A DNA stretch of 7,942 nt. Source: Bacilli bacterium. Lineage in GTDB: Bacteria > Bacillota_I > Bacilli_A > ML615J-28 > CAG-698. Positions 1-5,501 of the stretch are shown in pieces; positions within the stretch are counted from its first letter, which is position 1; each line of letters starts with the position of its first letter. The notes below the pieces were generated by a model, which was not told the DNA's origin, ran no database searches, and saw only the letters and a program-made list of their open reading frames with translations. The position numbers and the translations under genes are program-made. Where the stretch lies: NCBI GenBank assembly GCA_028691715.1, contig JAQUYR010000053.1:1-7942 (forward strand), written 5' to 3'.

Positions 1-102
1 GGAACCGATTATATATTCTATGAGTTGATTGAAAATGCTGTGGTTTGTGGAGTTCTTGATGACTGGATTCTTGATAGTTTAAGAACAGCGAGAAATGTTT
101 AA
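1..102 (+). CDS. C-terminal end of an unrecognised protein (5' truncated)
   Basis: Only the last 33 codons are in the window, in frame 1, ending in TAA. The other two + frames hit stop codons within the first 30 bases, and an intrinsic terminator follows 5 bases after the stop, so this is very likely the true end of a gene. The visible tail is mixed acidic and hydrophobic (for example IENAVVCGVLDDWILDSLR) and looks like an amphipathic C-terminal helix. It carries no motif that I can assign to a family, and no function is proposed. Confidence 0.55.
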   Translation, partial: GTDYIFYELIENAVVCGVLDDWILDSLRTARNV

Positions 103-107
103 TATAT

Positions 108-132
108 AAAGCGCTTAAGCGCTTTTTCTTTT
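108..132 (+). terminator. Intrinsic terminator of the upstream gene
   Basis: A perfect inverted repeat (AAAGCGC, loop TTAA, GCGCTTT; 108-125) runs into a T-rich tract (TTTTTCTTTT, 123-132). It sits directly behind the TAA at 100-102 and separates that gene from the tRNA unit. The repeat is palindromic but has no strong T tract on the other strand, so termination is predicted mainly for + strand transcription. Confidence 0.85.
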
Positions 133-165
133 GGATTTTATCTTTATTTTTAGAAGTAATTATGA

Positions 166-171
166 TATACT
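166..171 (+). promoter_or_regulatory. Possible -10 box of the tRNA-Arg promoter
   Basis: TATACT at 166-171 lies 12 bases before the mature tRNA 5' end, where a -10 box would be expected. The matching -35 (TTTATT at 143-148, spacing 17) is weak, and TATGAT at 161-166 is an alternative -10. A promoter is needed here because a terminator ends upstream transcription at about 132. Confidence 0.4.
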
Positions 172-183
172 ATTTTCACAAGT

Positions 184-260
184 GTCCTGGTAGCTCAGCT
201 GGATAGAGCAACAGCCTCCTAAGCTGTGGGTCGAGAGTTCGAATCTCTTCTAGGACGCCA
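184..260 (+). tRNA. tRNA-Arg (anticodon CCT)
   Basis: The full cloverleaf can be drawn by eye. The acceptor stem GTCCTGG (184-190) pairs with CTAGGAC (250-256) with one G-T wobble. The D arm has GCTC/GAGC stems. The anticodon stem ACAGC/GCTGT encloses the loop CTCCTAA, which puts the anticodon CCT at 218-220. The variable loop is short, the T arm carries TTCGAAT, the discriminator base is G, and CCA is encoded (258-260). CCT reads the AGG arginine codon, which the protein genes here use at a low level. No intron is present and all stems are intact. Confidence 0.97.
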
Positions 261-273
261 TTTTGAAGAAATC

Positions 274-305
274 GGCATGCAAATAAGAAAAATGCATGTC
301 TTTTT
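274..305 (+). terminator. Intrinsic terminator after the tRNA
   Basis: An 8-bp stem GGCATGCA/TGCATGTC (274-281 and 293-300, one G-T pair) with an 11-base A-rich loop is followed by TTTTT (301-305). It lies 13 bases after the tRNA CCA end. It insulates the tRNA from the sigma-factor cassette, so the latter needs its own promoter. Confidence 0.8.
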
Positions 306-321
306 ATATAAAAATATTTTT

Positions 322-348
322 TGTCACCAATGATGAAGTTATAGCGTT
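322..348 (+). promoter_or_regulatory. ECF-sigma-type promoter, probably autoregulated
   Basis: TGTCACC at 322-328 is followed after 16 bases by CGTT at 345-348. This matches the architecture of ECF sigma promoters: a -35 box of the TGxxAC kind, a 16-17 base spacer and a CGTx -10 box. It is unlike the TTGACA/TATAAT promoters seen elsewhere in the window. Transcription would start at about 354-357, giving a leader of roughly 16 bases before the sigma gene. Autoregulation by the sigma factor encoded directly downstream is the usual arrangement in the family and is my inference here. Confidence 0.6.
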
Positions 349-371
349 TTATTAGTGAGAGGGATAATACA

Positions 372-854
372 ATGATATCAAATAAAATGACCGAAGATGA
401 ATTCAATAAAAAGTATGATTTATATGCCCAAATGATTTTTAATATCAGCTATGGCTATACCCATAATAAACAAGATGCTGAGGATATTGTTCAAGATGTT
501 TTCTTAAAGTATCTAAATCAAGATATTTTCTTTGCCAATTCTTTGGAAGAGAAGTATTGGCTGATCAGAATTACTATTAATGAAAACATTAGTCAGTCGA
601 GAAAGGCATATAAAAAAAAGGTTGTATTGGATGATGATATGGTTAGTACTATACCCGATTCTCAAAAAAAGGATGATTTGATTGCTGAAGTTATGAAATT
701 ACCTGTTGATTATAAGAATGTCATAATCTTATACTATTACAATAATTTATCGGTAAAAGAAATAGCTGAAACTCTAAAAAAATCGGAATCTGCAGTGAAG
801 AAAAAAATGGAGAGAGCAAGAAAAATCCTGAAAAAAATGATGGAGGATAATTGA
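372..854 (+). CDS. ECF-type RNA polymerase sigma factor
   Basis: This is a 160-residue sigma-70-family protein of extracytoplasmic-function (ECF) size, with only regions 2 and 4. Region 2 (about residues 10-78) has the core-binding/-10 recognition signature around DAEDIVQDVFLKYL. Region 4 (about 104-156) starts at LPVDYKNVIILYYY and carries the helix-turn-helix NLSVKEIAETLKKSESAVKK that reads the -35 box. Sigma factors of this type direct core polymerase to a small regulon after an envelope or environmental signal. The ATG at 372 is chosen because GAGAGGG (357-363) lies 8 bases upstream; the next Met, at residue 6, would be too far from it. The stop is one base from the next start, so the pair is tightly coupled. 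The promoter in front looks ECF-type. I cannot assign the protein to a numbered ECF group. Confidence 0.93.
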   Translation: MISNKMTEDEFNKKYDLYAQMIFNISYGYTHNKQDAEDIVQDVFLKYLNQDIFFANSLEEKYWLIRITINENISQSRKAYKKKVVLDDDMVSTIPDSQKKDDLIAEVMKLPVDYKNVIILYYYNNLSVKEIAETLKKSESAVKKKMERARKILKKMMEDN

Positions 855-855
855 T

Positions 856-1542
856 ATGAATTTAGAAGAAAAGTTAAGAAATGTTCAAAAAAATATCCCT
901 TCAGTTGATGAAGAGTTAAAAAAAGAGATTTATTTTAAAGAAGTTGTTGATGAAAGAAGTAAGAACAATAGTCTTTCTTTGATCAAGAGGAAAAATTTAG
1001 TCATGAAGCTTTGTCTATTGTTGATGATTGTTGGAATTTCTGTTCCTGTAGTGAATAAGATCATTAATAAGGATGAGGTAATCACGGGAGATATCAGCAA
1101 TGAAAGTGATGAATGGACCTTACCGAGTGGTAATAATGTGATATCTTTTTATGGATGCTACTCTACAGATGGTTTTGATGTCTTCACAATATCGCTAAAT
1201 ATATCAAGTTTAGAAAAATTATATATCAGTGGAAATGATGACACGCTTTTAGAAATAAAATCTCCTGATGATGTTTATACTGGTAGTAGCGTAGACGGAG
1301 TTAGTGATCTAAAAGTTATCGATTTTGATGGCGCAACAGGAGTTATCTATTTAGACTTATATTTCCCAGCAGGAACATTTGCTAAGAATATGACAACCAG
1401 TGCAATAAAGGATACAATTGATGGGGAAGAAACAACAACTGTAAATGTTACTCATGTAACTTTTAATTGTTGGGAAAATGATTATAGTGCTAATAATCAG
1501 AAAAATATTGGATACTATATTCTTCAAACATCAATAAAATAA
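856..1542 (+). CDS. Single-pass membrane protein, probable anti-sigma factor of the adjacent ECF sigma
   Basis: The product is 228 residues. It has a cytoplasmic N-terminal segment of about 47 residues rich in charged helix, a membrane span at about 48-67 (LVMKLCLLLMIVGISVPVV) preceded by K-R-K, and an exported C-terminal domain of about 160 residues. This topology, with the start one base after the sigma stop and the RBS GGAGG (842-846) inside the sigma gene, is typical of a membrane anti-sigma factor that holds its sigma with the cytoplasmic tail and senses outside. No zinc-binding HxxxCxxC motif is present, so it is not a ZAS-type anti-sigma. The outer domain is rich in predicted beta strand, with Thr, Ser and Asp. 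It has two cysteines (C101 and C205) that could form a disulfide. I do not recognise the outer domain. The anti-sigma role rests on context and topology, not on a motif. Confidence 0.75.
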   Translation: MNLEEKLRNVQKNIPSVDEELKKEIYFKEVVDERSKNNSLSLIKRKNLVMKLCLLLMIVGISVPVVNKIINKDEVITGDISNESDEWTLPSGNNVISFYGCYSTDGFDVFTISLNISSLEKLYISGNDDTLLEIKSPDDVYTGSSVDGVSDLKVIDFDGATGVIYLDLYFPAGTFAKNMTTSAIKDTIDGEETTTVNVTHVTFNCWENDYSANNQKNIGYYILQTSIK

Positions 1543-1555
1543 AATATGAATAATT

Positions 1556-1590
1556 AAAAAAGCGGTATGAAGGAAAAATACCGTTTTTTT
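1556..1590 (+). terminator. Intrinsic terminator closing the sigma/anti-sigma cassette
   Basis: CGGTAT (1563-1568) pairs with ATACCG (1578-1583) around a 9-base loop. The stem extends through a G-T pair and six A-T pairs (A1556-A1561 with T1585-T1590), and the T run 1584-1590 provides the tail. The A run on the 5' side would also give a T tract on the opposite strand, but no convergent gene is present. Confidence 0.88.
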
Positions 1591-1609
1591 ATATTATGAA
1601 ACAAAATAT

Positions 1610-1638
1610 TTGGAAATGAAAAGTTTATATGTTATAAT
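1610..1638 (+). promoter_or_regulatory. Sigma-A promoter P1 of the peptidase leader region
   Basis: TTGGAA (1610-1615), a 17-base spacer and a consensus TATAAT (1633-1638) form a strong housekeeping promoter. Initiation would fall near 1645, about 150 bases before the peptidase start, so the transcript would carry the hairpins at 1678-1739 as a leader or as a separate small RNA. Confidence 0.75.
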
Positions 1639-1644
1639 AACTAT

Positions 1645-1740
1645 CAAGAAATAATTAATAAATTGAACTGGTAATTTGAGTGGTTAAGCCTAGGGGCCTA
1701 CCACTTTTGTCTGTTAATATGTGTATTAATAGATACAGAA
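1645..1740 (+). ncRNA. Possible structured leader or small RNA upstream of the peptidase gene
   Basis: This stretch lies between two good promoters and has no plausible coding sequence. Predicted to be transcribed from P1, it holds two adjacent hairpins. The first (1678-1706) is GC-rich at its tip, with GCC (1688-1690) pairing to GGC (1695-1697) around TAGG, and closes with AGTGGT (1679-1684) pairing to ACCACT (1700-1705). The T-rich TTTTGT follows it, so it could act as an attenuator or as the end of a roughly 65-base RNA. The second (1710-1739) has an outer stem TCTGT/ACAGA and an inner stem TAATA/TATTA around TGTG, with a 6-base bulge on the 3' side. I compared it by memory with common riboswitch cores and found no convincing match. 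The assignment as an RNA element is tentative. Confidence 0.4.
1678..1708 (+). terminator. Terminator-like hairpin or attenuator in the peptidase leader
   Basis: The 6-bp stem AGTGGT/ACCACT, extended by a G-T pair at its base, is topped by three G-C pairs and a TAGG loop. It is followed by TTTT and then GTCTGTT. The T tract is short, so termination may be partial. It lies between promoter P1 and the gene, and P2 lies after it; this is the layout expected of an attenuated plus a constitutive transcript. Confidence 0.45.
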
Positions 1741-1759
1741 AGAATTTTATTAAAAAGTG

Positions 1760-1768
1760 TGATATAAT
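1760..1768 (+). promoter_or_regulatory. Extended -10 promoter P2 of the peptidase gene
   Basis: TGATATAAT at 1760-1768 is a perfect extended -10 element (TGn plus TATAAT). No good -35 box sits at the right distance, which extended -10 promoters tolerate. Initiation near 1775 would leave a leader of about 20 bases carrying the ribosome binding site AAAGGA (1779-1784), bypassing the hairpins upstream. Confidence 0.6.
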
Positions 1769-1794
1769 AATAAGCGTGAAAGGAATGTAACAAT

Positions 1795-3489
1795 ATGAAA
1801 TTTAAAGAATATTTTTATGTAAGGCCTGATATGGCAGAAATTGAAAAGGAATTTAGGGCTGCTATTAATGTTGTTAAATCATCAACTGATTTAGAAGAGG
1901 TATCAAAATCCTTTGAGAGAATCAATAAAATAAGAAGAACAGTCAGTACAATGGAGTCGCTTGTTTATGTTCGCCATAGTATTGATACTACAGATGAATT
2001 TTATGAAAAAGAACAGGAATATTTTGATGAAAATCTTCCTATTTATGCTGGGTATGTCAATGATCTAGCAATTGCTTTGGTAAATTGTCCTTTAGCTAGC
2101 GAATTAGAGCAAAAGTATGGAAAAAGATTTTTTGATAGTGTTCGAACTTCTCTTAAGACTTTCAAACCAGAAATTGTTGAGGATTTACAGGAAGAAAACA
2201 AGCTGGTCACAAAATACGATAAATTAATCGCTAGCGCAAAGATTCCCTTTGATGGTAAAATAAATAATTTGCCCCAGATGACACCATATATGTCATCACT
2301 TGATAGAGAAAAGAGAAAAGAAGCCGAAACAGCTATCTTTAAATTCTTTGAGAATAATGTAGATACATTTGATGAAATCTATGATTTGTTAGTAAAATTA
2401 AGAGATAAAATTGCGAAGAAGTTGGGATTTGAAAATTATATTCCTCTAGGATATGCAAGACTTGATCGTGGTGATTATGATGATAAAATGGTTGCTAATT
2501 ATCGCAAACAAGTATATGAAGATTTAGTTCCCGTTGCCTGTGATATAATCAAAGAAAAGGGAAAAAGATTGGGGATTAATGATTTGAAGAGTTACGATTT
2601 AAGCCTTGAATTCTTGAGTGGTAATCCAAAGCCTAAGGGAGATAGCATCTGGCAAGTAGCTCAAGCTAAAAAAATGTATCATGAAATGAGTAAGGAGACG
2701 GGAGAATTCATCGATTTCATGACTGAAAGAGAATTGATGGATTTGGATGCCAAACCAGGTAAACGTGGTGGAGGATATTGTACTTACCTAAATGACTATC
2801 AGTCACCTTTTATCTTTGCAAACTTTAATGGCACCAGTGGAGATGTTGATGTCTTGACACATGAAGCTGGTCATGCTTTTCAGGTATATTCAAGTAGAGG
2901 CTTTGATATCCCTGAATATATGTGGCCGACTCTGGAAGCTTGTGAAATTCATTCGATGAGTATGGAGTTTTTTGCTTGGCCATGGATTGATTTGTTTTTT
3001 AAGGATGATACTGATAAATATAAATATTCACATCTTGCAAATTCGATTACTTTTATACCATATGGAGTAACAGTTGATGAATTTCAACACGCCATCTATG
3101 AAAACCCTTCATGGACTCCTGCTGAGAGAAAAGCCGCCTGGAGAAAGATAGAAAAGAAATATATGCCATATAAAGTCTATGAAAATAGTTTTATTGAGGC
3201 AGGAAATTATTGGCTAAGGCAAGGCCATATTTTCCAAACACCATTTTATTATATTGATTACACACTAGCCCAAGTATGTGCTCATCAATTCTGGATTAAA
3301 AATCAGGAAAATCATGAGAAGGCTTGGGAAGATTACTATCATTTATGTTGCACTGGTGGTAGTAAATCTTTTATTGAACTTCTTAAAGTTGCGAATCTAA
3401 AAAATCCATTTATTGATGGCACTATTAAGGTTACTGTTAAAGAATTGAAGAAATGGTTAGATGAGTTTGATTCTTCGAAAATAAAATGA
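1795..3489 (+). CDS. M3-family zinc oligoendopeptidase (PepF-related)
   Basis: This 564-residue cytoplasmic metallopeptidase would cut short peptides, such as those left by ATP-dependent proteases or imported as nutrients. The gluzincin motif HEAGH is at residues 356-360, with E357 as catalytic base and both His as zinc ligands. The third ligand is most likely E384 in the following EACEIHSMSMEF segment. The C-terminal FQTPFYYIDYTLAQVCAHQFW block is the conserved M3 substrate-binding region with Tyr and His. The length and the N-terminus (MKFKEYFYVRPDM) suit the shorter M3 oligoendopeptidase group better than classical PepF of about 600 residues. There is no signal peptide. AAAGGA at 1779-1784 supports the ATG. 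It ends in TGA, 17 bases before the next gene, with which it is probably cotranscribed. Confidence 0.93.
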   Translation: MKFKEYFYVRPDMAEIEKEFRAAINVVKSSTDLEEVSKSFERINKIRRTVSTMESLVYVRHSIDTTDEFYEKEQEYFDENLPIYAGYVNDLAIALVNCPLASELEQKYGKRFFDSVRTSLKTFKPEIVEDLQEENKLVTKYDKLIASAKIPFDGKINNLPQMTPYMSSLDREKRKEAETAIFKFFENNVDTFDEIYDLLVKLRDKIAKKLGFENYIPLGYARLDRGDYDDKMVANYRKQVYEDLVPVACDIIKEKGKRLGINDLKSYDLSLEFLSGNPKPKGDSIWQVAQAKKMYHEMSKETGEFIDFMTERELMDLDAKPGKRGGGYCTYLNDYQSPFIFANFNGTSGDVDVLTHEAGHAFQVYSSRGFDIPEYMWPTLEACEIHSMSMEFFAWPWIDLFFKDDTDKYKYSHLANSITFIPYGVTVDEFQHAIYENPSWTPAERKAAWRKIEKKYMPYKVYENSFIEAGNYWLRQGHIFQTPFYYIDYTLAQVCAHQFWIKNQENHEKAWEDYYHLCCTGGSKSFIELLKVANLKNPFIDGTIKVTVKELKKWLDEFDSSKIK

Positions 3490-3506
3490 TTTTCAAGGAG
3501 GAATAA

Positions 3507-4100
3507 ATGAAATTTCCTAAAGAAAAAGTGAGAATAATTCAAATAGTAAAATCTTTTTGGGAAAGTGGTGATTATAATTCCATTTTCAAATTGCGCGATG
3601 AAATAATGATGATATCTAAAGAATTAACTGATAGTAATGTTTTAGATATCGTTTTAGCCAGTTCTTTTTATCTGAGCAGATATGATGATACAATTCTCTT
3701 AGGTGAAGAATTGCTTAAGAATGGTTATGAAAGTTTCCATAGCATTTATTTTGTCCTTCTTTCTTGTTTAGGGAGATTAGATATTTTTCATGGAGTTTCT
3801 ATCATTTCTCGTAGTAAACTATTGAATAGTCTAGAGATTAAGGAATATCGTAATTTTGATGGCGCAAATTACTCAAATATTTTGAATATAGCTGAAAAAA
3901 ATGAAATGTTAAGCTTAGCTTTAATAATTGTCAATTTTATTGAAGGTTTGTCACGCGAGAATATGGGAGAAAAAGAGATAGATTATGAATATGTAATGTT
4001 GAGATCCTTTGAAATGATTGATACATTATATGAGCTTGGTTACAGCAGTAATATAACCAACAAATTAACAGAAAATATAAAAATGATATTTTTTAATTAA
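3507..4100 (+). CDS. Hypothetical helical-repeat (TPR-like) protein upstream of tig
   Basis: The product is 197 residues, cytoplasmic, with no signal peptide, membrane span or catalytic motif. It looks all-helical, with short repeats of paired amphipathic helices. For example, IVKSFWESGDYNSIFKLRDE, the helix pair around YLSRYDDTILLGEELLKNGY, and the segment around VLLSCLGRLDIFHGVSII have the spacing of degenerate tetratricopeptide-like units. A near-ideal AAGGAGG (3495-3501) lies 5 bases before the ATG. It starts 17 bases after the peptidase stop and ends before the trigger-factor promoter, so it belongs to the peptidase transcript. In Bacillus subtilis the TPR protein gene ysoA also lies just upstream of tig. 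A link is possible by position and fold type, but this protein is shorter and I cannot claim homology. A protein-binding role is inference only. Confidence 0.8.
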   Translation: MKFPKEKVRIIQIVKSFWESGDYNSIFKLRDEIMMISKELTDSNVLDIVLASSFYLSRYDDTILLGEELLKNGYESFHSIYFVLLSCLGRLDIFHGVSIISRSKLLNSLEIKEYRNFDGANYSNILNIAEKNEMLSLALIIVNFIEGLSRENMGEKEIDYEYVMLRSFEMIDTLYELGYSSNITNKLTENIKMIFFN

Positions 4101-4126
4101 CTGTTATTTTTTTCAAAGTATATTTG

Positions 4127-4154
4127 TTGCAAAAAAACGCATTTATGGTATAAT
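4127..4154 (+). promoter_or_regulatory. Sigma-A promoter of the tig-clpX operon
   Basis: TTGCAA (4127-4132), a 16-base spacer and an extended consensus -10 (TGGTATAAT, 4146-4154) give a strong housekeeping promoter, with initiation near 4161 and a leader of about 20 bases. I see no CIRCE repeat (HrcA) or CtsR heptamer repeat nearby, so classical heat-shock control is not apparent. Confidence 0.8.
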
Positions 4155-4180
4155 AATTAGAAGATAATAAGGAGAAGACT

Positions 4181-5470
4181 ATGAAAGTAAAAGTAGAAAA
4201 ATTAGAAGGTAGTAAAACAAAATTAACAATCACTTTAGCCGCTGAGGAATTCAATGTTGAGTATGAGAAGGCTTTTGATAAAGTATTAGCTGATGTTGAA
4301 ATAAAAGGCTTCAGAAAAGGAAAAGCCCCTCGTAAACTATATCTTGACAGATTTGGTGAAGGTGCTATTTTGCAAAGTGCTATCGATGGTGCTCTTAATT
4401 CAAGTTATGAAGAAGCAGTCACTACAAAAAAGGTAAATGTTGTAAGTAAACCAGAAATAGATATCGATTTTGAAAATTTGGGTAAGGATAAACCATTTAA
4501 GTATACAGCAATTGTTGAAGTATATCCTGAGGTTGTTTTAGGAAAATACTATGGTGTTGAAGTTAAAAAAGAATCTGACGAAGTAACAGAAAAAGAAATC
4601 GATGAATCAATAAATAGAGAATTGAAAAACAAGAGCGAATTAGAGGTTTTAGAAGATGTAGCCCTAGAAAATGGTCATACTGCTGTTTTCGATTTCTGTG
4701 GCTATGTTGATGGTGTTGCTTTTGAAGGTGGTAAAGCTGAGAATTATAGCCTTGAAATAGGTAGTGGTAGTTTTATCCCTGGATTTGAAGAACAAATGTT
4801 AGGAATGAAAACTGAAGAAGAGAAAAAGATTAAAGTTAAATTCCCAGAAGAATATCAGGCTGAAAATTTAGCTGGTAAGGATGCTGAGTTTGAGATTAAA
4901 TTACATGAGATTAAACATCGTGTTTTGCCAGCCACTGATGAGGCATTTTTTGAGGAATTAAAAATCGAAAATGTCAATTCTTTGGAAACTTGGCGCGAAC
5001 ATTTAAGAGATGTTATTAAAGCTGAAAAGATGGAAGCTAATAATAATAAGTTTACCGATGATGTTATCAATGCTGTTTGTAGTGAAGCAAAAGTGGAGTT
5101 GCCAGAGGCAATGATTAATGATCGTTTGGACCAAATGGTAGAAAGAGTTGAACAACAGGCTAAGGCTTATGGTCTAACGGCTGATCAATTACTTAGCTAT
5201 CAAGGAACTACTTTGGAGCAATACAAAAATCTTATGAAAGAGTCAGCAAAAAAATCTGTTTTAGAAGAAGTTGTTATCGGTAAGATTATTGAAACTGAGA
5301 AGATTAAACTGACAGCTAAAGATTATGATTTATATTATGTAGAGTTAGCAAAACAATATAATCAGGATAGAGAAACCGTTGAAAAGAATCTTCCAAAGGA
5401 TCGTGTAGATCATTATTTCAAGACTCTAAAAACTCTTGATTTGTTGAAAGAAAAAGCTGTTATAAAATAA
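4181..5470 (+). CDS. tig: Trigger factor, ribosome-associated chaperone and prolyl isomerase
   Basis: The product is 429 residues, full length for the family. Trigger factor sits at the ribosome exit tunnel, shields nascent chains and has FKBP-type peptidyl-prolyl isomerase activity. The ribosome-binding domain (about 1-115) has the docking signature GFRKGKAP at 43-50. The FKBP domain (about 150-245) shows FDFCGYVDG (170-178), FEGG, the IPGFE segment (199-203) and the LGM turn, so the isomerase site looks intact. The SurA-like helical C-terminal domain that forms the chaperone cradle runs from about 250 to 429. AAGGAGA (4169-4175) lies 5 bases before the ATG. It is the first gene of an operon and clpX starts 31 bases after its stop. 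A strongly diverged relative lies two genes downstream. Confidence 0.98.
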   Translation: MKVKVEKLEGSKTKLTITLAAEEFNVEYEKAFDKVLADVEIKGFRKGKAPRKLYLDRFGEGAILQSAIDGALNSSYEEAVTTKKVNVVSKPEIDIDFENLGKDKPFKYTAIVEVYPEVVLGKYYGVEVKKESDEVTEKEIDESINRELKNKSELEVLEDVALENGHTAVFDFCGYVDGVAFEGGKAENYSLEIGSGSFIPGFEEQMLGMKTEEEKKIKVKFPEEYQAENLAGKDAEFEIKLHEIKHRVLPATDEAFFEELKIENVNSLETWREHLRDVIKAEKMEANNNKFTDDVINAVCSEAKVELPEAMINDRLDQMVERVEQQAKAYGLTADQLLSYQGTTLEQYKNLMKESAKKSVLEEVVIGKIIETEKIKLTAKDYDLYYVELAKQYNQDRETVEKNLPKDRVDHYFKTLKTLDLLKEKAVIK

Positions 5471-5501
5471 AATTTTTATCAATTAGAAAAGAGGTGAAAA
5501 A

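Noticed and set aside
184..371. tRNA 3' end as an integration site for a mobile element carrying the sigma cassette
   Set aside because: I found no second copy of the tRNA 3' end in the window and no integrase; base composition does not change across the tRNA. Simple adjacency is the better explanation.
176..406. A 76-codon minus-strand open frame across the tRNA
   Set aside because: Its C-terminal part is simply the antisense translation of the tRNA-Arg gene, a well-known source of spurious proteins, and the rest crosses a terminator and the sigma promoter. It is not a gene.
1679..1705. Cyclic-di-GMP (GEMM) riboswitch core, because of the AAGCC...GGCCTA string
   Set aside because: The tetraloop/receptor arm and the conserved flanking residues of the aptamer are missing; the string is explained by a simple hairpin tip.
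4072..4130. Terminator between the helical-repeat gene and tig
   Set aside because: There are T-rich tracts and a possible all-A/T stem overlapping the end of the gene, but no stable GC-containing hairpin, so a terminator is not supported.
4101..4180. Heat-shock operator (CIRCE or CtsR box) at the tig promoter
   Set aside because: Neither the TTAGCACTC inverted repeat nor a GGTCAAA direct repeat is present around 4100-4180.
4855..5070. Minus-strand open frames inside tig, clpX, the peptidase gene and the trigger-factor-like gene
   Set aside because: All lie antisense to well-supported genes, have low-complexity translations and lack ribosome binding sites or family motifs.
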